The notes below the pieces were generated by a model that saw only the letters and a list, made by a program, of their open reading frames with translations, ran no database searches and was not told the origin of the DNA. The position numbers and the translations under genes were made by a program. This document shows, piece after piece, positions 1 through 8,537 of a DNA stretch of 64,000 bases. This DNA comes from Burkholderia sp. WSM2232 (GTDB lineage Bacteria; Pseudomonadota; Gammaproteobacteria; Burkholderiales; Burkholderiaceae), in the NCBI RefSeq assembly GCF_000472545.1, contig NZ_AWZV01000003.1, positions 254,608-318,607 on the forward strand, read 5' to 3'. How positions within the stretch are numbered: position 1 is the stretch's first letter; each line of letters opens with the position of its first letter.

Positions 1-2
1 TC

Positions 3-1664
3 GCGCAGGGCGGGCAGGTGAGCGCGATCTTTCTCGACATCGACAACTTCAAGTCGCTGAACGACCGCTTCGGACATGCGGTGGGCGATCTCGCTTTGCG
101 TCAGGTCGCCCAGGTTCTGCTCGATGGCACCTCGCGCACCGACAGCGTGAGCCGGATCGGCGGCGAGGAGTTCGCGGTGCTGTCAAGCGAAGGACTTGAC
201 GGCGCGCTCGAGCTCGCCGAGCAATTGCGCGGCGCGATTGCGGCGCTCGAGCGACCCGACGGCAATCTGACTGCCAGCTTCGGCGTGGCCGAGCACCGCA
301 GCGGCGAGAACATCATGGTGCTGCTCGATCGCGCTGACGAAGCCTTGCTGCGCGCCAAGCATTCCGGCCGCAACCGCGTGTGCGCCGAGCGCCCTTTACC
401 CGACGCCCCGCTGCAAACGCTGATCGAAGACGCTTGCGGCGCAGCGGGCACCGCCGGCTTGCGGCATAAATGGGAGGACTATTACCTGACCTCGCACTTT
501 CAGCCGCTCTTCAGCCTGTCGCATCAGAAGCAGATTGGTTTCGAGGCGCTGCTGCGCGGCGAACTGGAAGACGGCACGCTGCTGCCGCCGGCCGTGCTGT
601 TCGCACCCAAGCCGTCGAGCGACGAGGGCGTGCTCGACCGCGCGAGCCACGCCGTGCATCTGGCCAATGCGCGCGCTTCGTTGCCCGGCGAAGGTTGGCT
701 GTTCCTCAACATTCTGCCGGCCACCTTCGTCGCCGAAGGCTATGCCGATGAACTGGCCGGCATCGTGCAGAGAGTGGGGCTCGCGCCGGAGCAACTGGTG
801 CTGGAGATTCTCGAATCGCACGGCGGCAGCGTCGACGACATGTCGCGCGCGGCGGCCTTGTACCGCGAGCACGGTTTCGTGATCGCGGTTGACGACTTCG
901 GCGCGGGCCAATCGAACCTCGACAGGCTGCTGCGCATTCGTCCGGACATCGTCAAGCTCGACGGCGAACTGATACGCGCGACCGGCCACGGCACAGGCCA
1001 ACCGATTCTGCCGAAGCTCGTGTCGCTGTTGCATCAGGCCGGCATGCTGGTGGTGGTGGAGGGCGTAGAGACAACCGAGGAACTGATACTCGCGGTCGAA
1101 TCGAACGTGGACTTCGCGCAAGGCTATCTGCTCGGGCGGCCAGCCCCCGAGATCACACCGCCGGGTTCGGTGCATGTGCGTATAGACGATGCTTTCGACG
1201 TAATCGCGCAAGGCCGCGCGCATCAGCATGCGCTGTTCGAATCCGAGGTGGAGCCGTATCGCGTCGCATTGCGCGAGGCCGCAGCCGCATTGCAGGCGGG
1301 CGCCGACATGACGCGCGCGTTCGCCACTCTCGCGACGTTCGAGCGTTCCGTGAGCTGCTTCATGCTGGACGATTCAGGGCGGCAGATCGGGCCGGAAGTG
1401 CCGGGCCCGGCATGGGTGAAGGACGGCGCGTCGCTGCAGCCAGTGGCCAACCCACGCGACGCGCGCTGGGACCATCGGCCGTATTATCGCAATGCGGTGC
1501 TGCTCCCGGGCGTGGCGGTCGCTAGTAATCCTTACCTTTCTCTCGCGAGCGGCCGGCCTTGCATTGCGGTCACGCTCGCCGTGCAGTTCGCCGATGAGCG
1601 CTCGGTGATCGGCGTGGAGCTGGACTGGTCCGCGCAAGGGCTGCCGTGGCCGGCGGGGGAGTGA
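3..1664 (+). CDS. GGDEF-EAL domain protein, 5' truncated by window edge
   Basis: Bifunctional c-di-GMP turnover protein (diguanylate cyclase plus phosphodiesterase domains). The open frame runs off the left edge, so the true start and any N-terminal sensor are outside; the GTG at 18 lies inside the GGDEF domain and is not a start. Seen: GGDEF core with DIDNFKSLND and an active-site RIGGEEF; EAL domain starting FEALLRGE with LEILES, VDDFGAG, VKLDGE, VEGVET and QGYLLGRP, i.e. the usual metal and catalytic residues. The cyclase I-site RxxD before GGEEF reads SRTD, so product inhibition may be lost. The last ~130 residues (RPYYRNA, SGRPCIAVTLA) resemble the YkuI_C sensory domain that follows EAL domains. 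Probably cytosolic in the visible part. Confidence 0.93.
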   Translation, partial: AQGGQVSAIFLDIDNFKSLNDRFGHAVGDLALRQVAQVLLDGTSRTDSVSRIGGEEFAVLSSEGLDGALELAEQLRGAIAALERPDGNLTASFGVAEHRSGENIMVLLDRADEALLRAKHSGRNRVCAERPLPDAPLQTLIEDACGAAGTAGLRHKWEDYYLTSHFQPLFSLSHQKQIGFEALLRGELEDGTLLPPAVLFAPKPSSDEGVLDRASHAVHLANARASLPGEGWLFLNILPATFVAEGYADELAGIVQRVGLAPEQLVLEILESHGGSVDDMSRAAALYREHGFVIAVDDFGAGQSNLDRLLRIRPDIVKLDGELIRATGHGTGQPILPKLVSLLHQAGMLVVVEGVETTEELILAVESNVDFAQGYLLGRPAPEITPPGSVHVRIDDAFDVIAQGRAHQHALFESEVEPYRVALREAAAALQAGADMTRAFATLATFERSVSCFMLDDSGRQIGPEVPGPAWVKDGASLQPVANPRDARWDHRPYYRNAVLLPGVAVASNPYLSLASGRPCIAVTLAVQFADERSVIGVELDWSAQGLPWPAGE

Positions 1665-1786
1665 GGGGCAGCCAGGCGCGCAAGGGCGTTGGGCTTTATC
1701 CGCCGTACATGGCGGAGTGTGCAATCACACCGGTTTGTGCCTTCGGGGTAACTGCATCTGACCATGTGTTCGCCAGAGGCATTCAG

Positions 1787-2590
1787 TCAGTAGCCGCCCG
1801 CCACGGCGCCATCGGAACCCGCTCCCCGCTTATACGACGCCGCCAGTTCCCCCGCCGCGCGGCTCAGCAAACCAGTATCGGTTCCCACTGCCACAAACAA
1901 AGCCCCCGCGGCCAGATACTCCTCGGCGATCGCGCGGTCCGGCGCCAGCACGCCCGCTGCTTTGCCAGCATGCCGCACGGTTTCTATGCCGTCGCGAATC
2001 GCCGCGCGCACGCTTGCATCGCCTGGCTTGCCGAGTAGTCCCATCGACGCGCTCAGATCCGAAGGCCCGAAAAACACGCCGTCGACGCCCTCCACTGCCG
2101 CAATCGCCGGCAGGTTCTGCATACTCCGCACCGTCTCGGCTTGCACGATCACGCACAGTTCGTCGGCAGCGCAATCGAGGTAGTCGGGCACACGGTTCCA
2201 GCGTGACGCGCGCGCCAACGCACTGCCCACCCCGCGAATGCCGTGCGGCGGGTAACGTGTTGCCGCGACCGCGGCGGCGGCCTCGTCGGCGGTGTCGATC
2301 ATCGGCAATAGTAGCGTCTGCGCGCCGATGTCGAGCAGTTGCTTGATCAATGCGCTGTCGCTTCGCACCGGCCGCACGACCGGATGCGATGCGTAGGCCG
2401 CGACGGCCTGCAATTGCGCGAGCGTGCTGCGTACGTCGTTCGGCGCGTGTTCGTTGTCGATCAGCAACCAGTCGAAACCGGCGGTGGCGAGCAGCTCGGT
2501 CACGTACGCGTCGGCAAGCGCGGCCCACAGCCCGAATTGCGGCTTGCCTTCGCGCAGCGCGCGCTTGAAGGTGTTTTGCGGTAAAGACAT
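1787..2590 (-). CDS. hpaI: 4-hydroxy-2-oxoheptanedioate aldolase
   Basis: Class II pyruvate aldolase of the HpcH/HpaI family; last step of homoprotocatechuate degradation, cleaving 4-hydroxy-2-oxoheptane-1,7-dioate to pyruvate and succinic semialdehyde. The 267-residue protein starts MSLPQNTFK and contains the family blocks [46 protein letters not shown] and [14 protein letters not shown], with the conserved metal Glu and Asp in the last two. Length is typical. I chose the ATG at 2590 because the upstream in-frame extension runs into hpaH and is unlike the family. Last gene of the minus-strand hpa operon, 8 nt after hpaH. Confidence 0.96.
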   Translation of the reverse strand: MSLPQNTFKRALREGKPQFGLWAALADAYVTELLATAGFDWLLIDNEHAPNDVRSTLAQLQAVAAYASHPVVRPVRSDSALIKQLLDIGAQTLLLPMIDTADEAAAAVAATRYPPHGIRGVGSALARASRWNRVPDYLDCAADELCVIVQAETVRSMQNLPAIAAVEGVDGVFFGPSDLSASMGLLGKPGDASVRAAIRDGIETVRHAGKAAGVLAPDRAIAEEYLAAGALFVAVGTDTGLLSRAAGELAASYKRGAGSDGAVAGGY

Positions 2591-2598
2591 CAGCGCAC

Positions 2599-3402
2599 TC
2601 AAATGAAGTTCAAAGCAATGCCGCCGAGCGGACCATAGTCGACATGGAATGTGTCGCCTGCCTTTGCGGCAATCGGACTCGTGAACGAGCCGCTCAGAAT
2701 GACGTCGTTTGCGTTGAGCATTTCGTCGTATGGGGCAATCTTGTTCGCGAGCCACGCTACGCCCGTGGCCGGATGATTCAGCACGGCCGCCGCGAGCCCG
2801 CTTTCCTCGACGGCGCCGTTCCTGTACAGCAGCGCGCCGACCCAGCGAAGATCGACATCCAGCGGACGCACGGGGCGTCCGCCCAGCACGACGCCGGCAT
2901 TGGCCGCGAAGTCGGAAATCGTGTCGTACACCTTGCGCGGCGCGCGCGTCTCGCGGTCGAATTGTTCGATGCGCGCGTCGATGATCTCCACGGCGGGCGT
3001 GACGTACGCAGTCGCATCCAGTACATCGAACAGCGTGACACCGGGGCCTTTGAGCGGCCTGTTCAACACGAACGCCAGTTCCACTTCTACGCGCGGCGCA
3101 ATAAAGCGATCCGCGCGAATGTCCTGACCATTTTCGATAAACATGCTATCGAGGAGCGGCGCGTAGTCCGGCTCGTCGATTTGCGACGAACGCTGCATTG
3201 CGCGCGACGTGAGTCCGATCTTGCGCCCTTTGATTGCATGGCCTTCGGCGAGTTTGAGCTTGACCCATTCGCGCTGGATCGCGTAGCCGTCCTCAACCGT
3301 CATCTGCGGATAGGCGGCGGAAAAGTGGCGCAATTGCGTGCGGGTTTTCTCGGCGTGGTCGAGTTGCGCAGCGAGCTCGCGAATGGTTTGGATGTCTAAC
3401 AT
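2599..3402 (-). CDS. hpaH: 2-oxo-hept-4-ene-1,7-dioate hydratase
   Basis: Hydratase of the FAH/MhpD fold that adds water to 2-oxohept-4-ene-1,7-dioate in the homoprotocatechuate meta-cleavage route (HpaH/HpcG). 267 residues, usual for the family. Seen: [35 protein letters not shown] (metal-binding Glu-x-Glu), [11 protein letters not shown] and SGSFTSPI. The start is [10 protein letters not shown] at 3402; an in-frame ATG 24 nt upstream adds a non-family stretch and has no better ribosome site. Lies between hpaF and hpaI in the same operon. Confidence 0.96.
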   Translation of the reverse strand: MLDIQTIRELAAQLDHAEKTRTQLRHFSAAYPQMTVEDGYAIQREWVKLKLAEGHAIKGRKIGLTSRAMQRSSQIDEPDYAPLLDSMFIENGQDIRADRFIAPRVEVELAFVLNRPLKGPGVTLFDVLDATAYVTPAVEIIDARIEQFDRETRAPRKVYDTISDFAANAGVVLGGRPVRPLDVDLRWVGALLYRNGAVEESGLAAAVLNHPATGVAWLANKIAPYDEMLNANDVILSGSFTSPIAAKAGDTFHVDYGPLGGIALNFI

Positions 3403-3444
3403 AATGAATTCTCTATTGAGCCGCAACGAGTGTGCATCGGCTCG

Positions 3445-3846
3445 CTAATGGGCGTTGAGCCGCGCGTGGAGGTTGTTGTGTTTCCAGGTGCCGGCCTCGC
3501 TGAATTCGTTGAGTTCCAGCGACAAAGCGAGCCCACTCTGTGCGAACTCGGCGGCGAAGTGCTCCTTGATGAGCGTGAACAAGGCGTCGCCGGTAGCTTT
3601 TTTCACGACGTCAGAGCGTCCAGCGGCGATCTTCAGGTTCGCGTGCAGAAAGGCTGCGTCGGCGCGCCCGTCCGCAATGCAATAGTGTTCGCAGCGCAGT
3701 GCGCGCACGCGAATGCCGCCGGGCGGATAGACACGCTGACCGTTCTCGCGCTGTTCGGCAAGACATTGAGCGAGCGTATTGCACAGGCGGCCAATACTTT
3801 CATTGTCAGCGAGATTGGCGCTGTACTCGAGTGTCAGATGCGGCAC
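3445..3846 (-). CDS. hpaF: 5-carboxymethyl-2-hydroxymuconate delta-isomerase
   Basis: Small trimeric isomerase of the tautomerase superfamily (CHMI, HpaF/HpcD) that converts 5-carboxymethyl-2-hydroxymuconate to 5-oxopent-3-ene-1,2,5-tricarboxylate. The 133-residue protein begins MPHLTLEYSANL; the Pro exposed after Met removal is the catalytic base of the family. Also seen: YPPGGIRVRALR and ADAAFLHANLKI. Sits between hpaD (upstream, 33 nt) and hpaH (downstream, 42 nt) in the hpa operon. Confidence 0.95.
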   Translation of the reverse strand: MPHLTLEYSANLADNESIGRLCNTLAQCLAEQRENGQRVYPPGGIRVRALRCEHYCIADGRADAAFLHANLKIAAGRSDVVKKATGDALFTLIKEHFAAEFAQSGLALSLELNEFSEAGTWKHNNLHARLNAH

Positions 3847-3879
3847 GATAAGTTCTCCGTTGTCGATTCGCGTTTCGGT

Positions 3880-4743
3880 TCAGGCGGGCAGCGGCGTGAC
3901 CGGAAAGATCGCATTGATCTGGCCGGTTCCCGAACTGCCGAAATACGGCGTGACGACTTCCACTTTGCCGTCGTAGCGGTCCCAGCCTAGCGCGCCAAGC
4001 AGCATGGCTGTGTCGTGCATGCCACCTTCACCCCAGCACTTTTCGTTGTAAAGCGGCAGCATTGCGCAAAAGGTTTTCCAGTCGCCGGCTTGCCATAATT
4101 CGACCACGCGGCGGTCCATCTGCTCGAGAAATGGACTCCATACCTTGTGCATGAATTGCTCGGCCGTGCCATTGTCGGCAAAGTGGTGACTCAGCGAGCC
4201 GCTCGCGAGAATCGCCACCGTGCCGTCATATCGCTCTTCGATTGCCTTGCGCACCGCGAGGCCAAAACGCGCGCTCGTTTCGAGCTGATGCCACATGCAC
4301 CAGCCGGCAACGGATACGGCCTTGAAATGCTGATCGCTATTCATATAGCGCATGGGTACCAGCGTGCCGTATTCGAGTTCGAGCGTGGTTTCGCTATGCG
4401 CGCGGCTTTTTACGCCCATTTCGTTGGCGACTTCGGCGATCAGATGTCCGAGCCCGACATTGCCGGGATACGCGTAAGGCATGTTCTTGATGAAATGCGG
4501 CAGTTCGTTGCTCGTATAAACACCTTCGAAATTCGGCGCGCAATTGATGTGGTACTCGCTATTGACGAGCCAATGCACGTCGAACACGACAATCGTATCC
4601 ACGCCCAACTCACGGCAACGCCGGCCGATTTCATGATGACCGTCGATAGCAGGCTGACGGCAACCCTTGTGCGGACCGTCGAGCTCCGACAGATACAACG
4701 ACGGTACGTGTGTTACTTTTGCTGCCAGCGCGAGCTTGCCCAT
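3880..4743 (-). CDS. hpaD: 3,4-dihydroxyphenylacetate 2,3-dioxygenase
   Basis: Ring-cleaving extradiol dioxygenase of the LigB-type (class III, HpcB) family that opens homoprotocatechuate to 5-carboxymethyl-2-hydroxymuconate semialdehyde; Fe(II)-dependent and cytosolic. 287 residues from MGKLALAAKVTHVPS, where the His of THVPS is a family iron ligand; also GHHEIGRR, VFDVHWLVNSEYH and the catalytic-region SGSLSHHFA. The start at 4743 is set by a strong AGGAGG 6-9 nt upstream; the 306-nt in-frame extension beyond it is antisense-like sequence overlapping hpaE. Fourth gene of the operon. Confidence 0.97.
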   Translation of the reverse strand: MGKLALAAKVTHVPSLYLSELDGPHKGCRQPAIDGHHEIGRRCRELGVDTIVVFDVHWLVNSEYHINCAPNFEGVYTSNELPHFIKNMPYAYPGNVGLGHLIAEVANEMGVKSRAHSETTLELEYGTLVPMRYMNSDQHFKAVSVAGWCMWHQLETSARFGLAVRKAIEERYDGTVAILASGSLSHHFADNGTAEQFMHKVWSPFLEQMDRRVVELWQAGDWKTFCAMLPLYNEKCWGEGGMHDTAMLLGALGWDRYDGKVEVVTPYFGSSGTGQINAIFPVTPLPA

Positions 4744-4804
4744 CCTTGCCTCCTCCTTTCTGTACTGCGAGACGCACTGCGCCCGGCACGATATGGCTGG
4801 CGAA

Positions 4805-6262
4805 TCACACGCCCCAGCGCGGAATGTGATGCGAGCCGAGCGACACGCACACGTTTTTCGGTTCGAGGAATACTTCGTAGCTCCACGTGCCGCCTTCGCG
4901 TCCCACGCCCGATGCCTTGGTGCCGCCGAACGGCTGGCGCAGATCCCGCACGTTCTGGCTGTTGACGAAACACATGCCGGCTTCGACGGCGGCTGCGACG
5001 CGATGCGCGCGTCCGGTGTTCTCGGTCCAGATGTAGCTCGACAGACCATAGGAAATGTCGTTTGCGAGCCGGATAGCGTCGGCTTCGTCGTCGAATGGAA
5101 TCAGGCACGCGACCGGGCCGAAGATCTCTTCCTGCGCGATGCGCATGCGGTTATCCACGTCCACGAAAACCGTCGGCATGACGTAGTTGCCCTTGCGCAG
5201 GGGGTCGGGCAGTTCGGGTGTGGCCAGGCCGCCGCACGCAAGCGTGGCGCCTTCTTTGGGACCGAGTTCGATATAGCTGCGCACTTTGGCCAGATGCCCC
5301 TGGCTGATCATCGGCCCGATAATCGTGCTCGGCGCCAGCGGATCACCCACCTCGAGGCGCTTCGCTCGCTCCACGAAGCGTTGCGCGAACTTCGCGTAGA
5401 TAGACTTCTGCACGAGAATTCGCGAGCCGGCAGTGCAGCGTTCGCCGTTGTTCGAGAAGATCATGAATACGGCGGCGTCGAGCGCGCGTTCGAAGTCGGC
5501 GTCGTCGAAAACCACGAATGGCGACTTGCCGCCCAGTTCCATAGAGAACTTCTTGAGCCCGGCGGTTTGCACTATCCGGTTGCCCGTGGCGGTGGAGCCG
5601 GTGAACGACACAGCGCGCACGTCCGGATGGGCGACGAGCGGCTCGCCGGTTTCCTTGCCGAAGCCGTGCACCACGTTGAGTACGCCCGCCGGAATGCCGG
5701 CTTCAAGCGCAAGCGTGCCGAGCATCGACGCAGTGAGCGGCGACAGCTCGCTCATCTTCAGCACCGCGGTGTTGCCGAACGCGAGGCATGGCGCGACTTT
5801 CCATGTCGCCGTCATGAACGGCACATTCCACGGCGAAATCAGCGCACACACGCCCACCGGCTGAAACAGCGTGTAGTTCAGGTGCGTGTCGGTCGGATAG
5901 GTGTGGCCGTCTACACGCGTGCACATTTCGGCGAAGTAGCTGAAGTTGTCGGCTGCGCGCGGCACCAGTTGCTTGCGCGTTTGCGAAATCGTCTGGCCGG
6001 TGTCTTTCGTTTCGGTTTCCGAAATATCCGGCACGCTTTTCGCAATCAGCTCACCGAGCCTGCGAACAAGTTTCGCGCGCTCGGAGGCGGACTTTGCTGC
6101 CCAGGCGGGAAACGCCTCTTTGGCGGCCCGCACTGCGGCGTGGACTTCTTCCGCGCCGCCGCGTGCGACTTCGGCGAGCACTTCCTGCGTCGCCGGGTTG
6201 ACGGTTTCAAAGTAGTCTTTCGCACCGGCCGTCTTGCCGTTGATCAGATGGTCTATTCGCAT
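4805..6262 (-). CDS. hpaE: 5-carboxymethyl-2-hydroxymuconate semialdehyde dehydrogenase
   Basis: NAD-dependent aldehyde dehydrogenase (HpaE/HpcC) oxidising the ring-cleavage semialdehyde to the tricarboxylate precursor. 485 residues starting MRIDHLINGKTAG. Seen: FTGSTATGN cofactor loop, MELGGKSP with the general-base Glu, GERCTAGSR with the catalytic Cys, and the EEIFGPV motif. Position between hpaG2 and hpaD fixes the substrate with good confidence. The ATG at 6262 is preferred over an upstream in-frame ATG at 6412 because the latter overlaps hpaG2 and adds 50 non-family residues. Confidence 0.96.
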   Translation of the reverse strand: MRIDHLINGKTAGAKDYFETVNPATQEVLAEVARGGAEEVHAAVRAAKEAFPAWAAKSASERAKLVRRLGELIAKSVPDISETETKDTGQTISQTRKQLVPRAADNFSYFAEMCTRVDGHTYPTDTHLNYTLFQPVGVCALISPWNVPFMTATWKVAPCLAFGNTAVLKMSELSPLTASMLGTLALEAGIPAGVLNVVHGFGKETGEPLVAHPDVRAVSFTGSTATGNRIVQTAGLKKFSMELGGKSPFVVFDDADFERALDAAVFMIFSNNGERCTAGSRILVQKSIYAKFAQRFVERAKRLEVGDPLAPSTIIGPMISQGHLAKVRSYIELGPKEGATLACGGLATPELPDPLRKGNYVMPTVFVDVDNRMRIAQEEIFGPVACLIPFDDEADAIRLANDISYGLSSYIWTENTGRAHRVAAAVEAGMCFVNSQNVRDLRQPFGGTKASGVGREGGTWSYEVFLEPKNVCVSLGSHHIPRWGV

Positions 6263-6323
6263 TGCGTGGTCCTTGCGTTTGTACTTCGCTGTTGCGCTGC
6301 GCCTACGGCTCAGGTACGGCGGC

Positions 6324-7082
6324 TCAGGTACGGCCGAAATCCGCGTCGGATGCGACCGTGTTGACGAGGCGGCCAAGGCCGTCGATCTCGCACACCACTT
6401 CGTCGCCGGCATTCACATTCACAACGCCTTCCGGCGTGCCGGTAAGAATGACGTCGCCCGGCGCGAGCGTCATGAAGCCGCTCAGGTATTCGATCAACGC
6501 GGGAATATCGGTTACCAGATCGCGCGTGTTGCCGCGTTGCCGCAGCGTGCCGTTCACGAAGGTGCGCAATTCCAGTTGCGTAACGTCGTGAATATCCGCC
6601 GCGTCGACAAACCAGGGGCCGAGCACGGTGGCGCCGTCGCGATTCTTCACGCGCAAGTTCGGGCGGTAATAGTTCTCGAGGTAGTCGCGGATTGCGTAGT
6701 CGTTCGCAATCATGTAGCCGGCCACGTGCTCCATTGCATTGTCGCGCTGAACATTGCGCGCGGTACGCCCGATCACGACCGCAAGCTCGCACTCGTAGTG
6801 CATGAAAGTCACATCGGCAGGACGGCGTGTGAAGCCGCGATGACCGAGCACCGTTCCCGGTCCTTTAAGAAATACGAGCGGCTCTTCCTGCTTGCTGAAT
6901 TGCAGTTCCTTCGCATGTTCGGCGTAATTCAGGCCCAGTGCAAACACGGTGCCGACTTCGACGGGCGCGAGCCAGACCACCTGGTCTTCGCGGCACACGC
7001 GTCCGTCCGCAAGCTGCACGCCTTGCGCGTGCGGATAGGCTTCGTGAATTGCACCTGCATACGCTACGCGGCCGCGCATCAT
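6324..7082 (-). CDS. hpaG2: Homoprotocatechuate isomerase/decarboxylase, C-terminal-type subunit
   Basis: FAH-fold protein matching the C-terminal half of the bifunctional HpaG (HpcE) that decarboxylates 5-oxopent-3-ene-1,2,5-tricarboxylate and isomerises the product. 252 residues. The metal site is intact: HYECELAVVIGR gives Glu-x-Glu and IANDYAIRD gives the Asp. Also LVFLKGPGT, NRDGATVLGPWF and LTGTPEGV. In this organism the two halves are separate genes: hpaG1 lies immediately upstream with a 4-nt ATGA overlap, so they are translationally coupled and likely form a heteromer. Confidence 0.95.
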   Translation of the reverse strand: MMRGRVAYAGAIHEAYPHAQGVQLADGRVCREDQVVWLAPVEVGTVFALGLNYAEHAKELQFSKQEEPLVFLKGPGTVLGHRGFTRRPADVTFMHYECELAVVIGRTARNVQRDNAMEHVAGYMIANDYAIRDYLENYYRPNLRVKNRDGATVLGPWFVDAADIHDVTQLELRTFVNGTLRQRGNTRDLVTDIPALIEYLSGFMTLAPGDVILTGTPEGVVNVNAGDEVVCEIDGLGRLVNTVASDADFGRT

Positions 7083-7852
7083 CGCTGATCTCCGCGCGCT
7101 TGCGTTGCACCGACGAACGACATGCGTAGCGGCGGCAACCCGCCGATCGAAAGCGTCGCATCGTCGCCGATATGCGCGATGGGCGAGCCGTGCGGCACAC
7201 CTGTCGTAATGACGTCGCCGGGCGCAAGCGTCATGAAGTCGGTGACATCCGCGAGCAGTACCGCCACCTTGCGTACCGACGAGGCTGTGCTCGCCGCGAA
7301 GGTCTGCTCCCGGTTGAGCGACACCGCGATGGCAAGTTGATCCGGATCGGCAACATGGCGCGCCGCGACAACGGCCGGGCCGACCACGCAGAAACCGTCG
7401 CGTGCCCGGAATCGGACCGAAGGGCGATACACGCTTGCGTGCGGTACGCTCAGATCGGCCACCACCGTATAGCCTGCAATGTAGTCCAACGCGCGCGTGG
7501 CGCTCACGCGCGTTGCCGTGCGCCCGATTACGATGCCGAGCGACGCGCCGACCTCGACGCCCACGTCGTTGTCAGGCACGGCCACTTTCGCGCAATGTCC
7601 GGCCAGCGTATTGCGCGGCTTCAGATACAGGACCGGCGCTTTGGGCGGCGCCTTGTACGGCGCGGCGTGCATGGCGTCGCCGAGCGCCGCGAGCGCGGCA
7701 CGGTCGTTGAGCAAGGTTGCGTAGACAGAACCGCTGACGGGCGCACGGCACGCGATGCCGCGTGCGAGCAGCGCCGCGGCGGCGTGCGCATCCACATCGC
7801 GAGGCAACGCGTCGCCTTCCGGGTGCAGCAGATGATCGGCAAGTGCAAACAT
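7079..7852 (-). CDS. hpaG1: Homoprotocatechuate isomerase/decarboxylase, N-terminal-type subunit
   Basis: FAH-fold partner of HpaG2; 257 residues, first gene of the hpa operon behind the HpaR operator. Seen: LYLKPRNTLAGH, VGVEVGASLGIVIGR, TVVADLSVPH, DGFCVVGPAVV and TTGVPHGSPIAHIGD. Aligned with HpaG2, the Glu-x-Glu metal pair becomes Gly-x-Ser while the later Asp is kept, so this subunit may not bind the metal in the usual way and may be structural or specialised for one half-reaction. That last point is inference. Confidence 0.93.
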   Translation of the reverse strand: MFALADHLLHPEGDALPRDVDAHAAAALLARGIACRAPVSGSVYATLLNDRAALAALGDAMHAAPYKAPPKAPVLYLKPRNTLAGHCAKVAVPDNDVGVEVGASLGIVIGRTATRVSATRALDYIAGYTVVADLSVPHASVYRPSVRFRARDGFCVVGPAVVAARHVADPDQLAIAVSLNREQTFAASTASSVRKVAVLLADVTDFMTLAPGDVITTGVPHGSPIAHIGDDATLSIGGLPPLRMSFVGATQARGDQR

Positions 7853-7888
7853 GACTGGCTATGCCTCTGAGGGGGACTCGACATAAAC

Positions 7889-7902
7889 ACTAACATGTTA
7901 GT
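7889..7902. promoter_or_regulatory. Perfect 14-bp palindrome, predicted HpaR operator
   Basis: ACTAACATGTTAGT is a perfect palindrome between the divergent hpaG1 and hpaR genes, 37 nt upstream of the hpaG1 start. MarR-family regulators bind palindromes of this size, and HpaR/HpcR is known to repress the meta operon in Escherichia coli. The site directly follows the predicted -10 of the hpaG1 promoter, the right place for repression by blocking transcription start. Confidence 0.8.
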
Positions 7903-7932
7903 AGTATTGCGCTTGATATGATCCAGGGTCAA
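7903..7932 (-). promoter_or_regulatory. Predicted sigma-70 promoter of the hpa operon
   Basis: On the minus strand TTGACC (7932-7927) is followed by an 18-bp spacer and AATACT (7908-7903), a fair -35/-10 pair. The predicted start point would fall inside the palindrome at 7889-7902. No equally good promoter was found for hpaR on the other strand. Confidence 0.6.
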
Positions 7933-7997
7933 TAGCCAGTCGGCTGATCGCGGGTTTTCCCTTAAGTTTCGACGGCTGCTTTCAATCATCGTCCAAT

Positions 7998-8450
7998 ATG
8001 TCTTCGTCCGCTTCCACACGAGTTTTGCATCGCAACCTGCCTATGCTGCTGCTGCGCGCCAGGGAAAAAATGATGGAGCGCTTTCGTCCATTGATTACCG
8101 CGCACGGGTTGACCGAGCAGCAATGGCGCGTCATTCGTGCACTCAATGAGCACGGCCCGATGGAGCCGCGCCAGATCTCCGACATCTGCACGATTTCGAG
8201 CCCGAGTATGGCTGGCGTGCTCGCACGCATGGAAAGCATGGAGTTGATAACCAAGGAGCGTTTCGCGGAAGACCAGCGCCGCGTGCTGGTTTCGCTAACC
8301 GATGCAAGCGTGGAACTGGTGCACGCGCTATCGAAAGACCTGGAGGCGCAGTACCGCGAACTCGAGCGCAAGGTGGGACCGGAGATTGTCGAGCGTGTGT
8401 ATCGCGCCGTAGACGATCTGCTGGCGGGTCTCGAGCAGGAAGACGACTGA
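7998..8450 (+). CDS. hpaR: Homoprotocatechuate degradation repressor, MarR family
   Basis: 150-residue winged-helix regulator matching HpaR/HpcR: MLLLRAREKMMERFRP, HGLTEQQWRVIRALNEHGPMEPRQI, ISSPSMAGVLARMESMELITKER and EDQRRVLVSLT form the dimerisation helix, recognition helix and wing typical of MarR proteins. It is divergent from the hpa operon and shares a 145-bp intergenic region holding a perfect palindrome. By family knowledge it represses the meta-cleavage operon and is released by a pathway aromatic such as 4-hydroxyphenylacetate or homoprotocatechuate. The upstream genes for 4-hydroxyphenylacetate hydroxylase (hpaBC) are not in the window. Confidence 0.95.
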   Translation: MSSSASTRVLHRNLPMLLLRAREKMMERFRPLITAHGLTEQQWRVIRALNEHGPMEPRQISDICTISSPSMAGVLARMESMELITKERFAEDQRRVLVSLTDASVELVHALSKDLEAQYRELERKVGPEIVERVYRAVDDLLAGLEQEDD

Positions 8451-8537
8451 AGGAGCGCGCAGTACATGATTGACCATGCCGCGACACGCTAACGTACCGC
8501 AACATCGTTCATTACCGCTTTCATTGAAGAGAGTCCG

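Noticed and set aside
4667..6364. 565-codon plus-strand ORF opposite hpaE and hpaD
   Set aside because: Arg/His-rich antisense sequence without any domain, fully covered by two recognised minus-strand enzymes; typical of GC-rich DNA.
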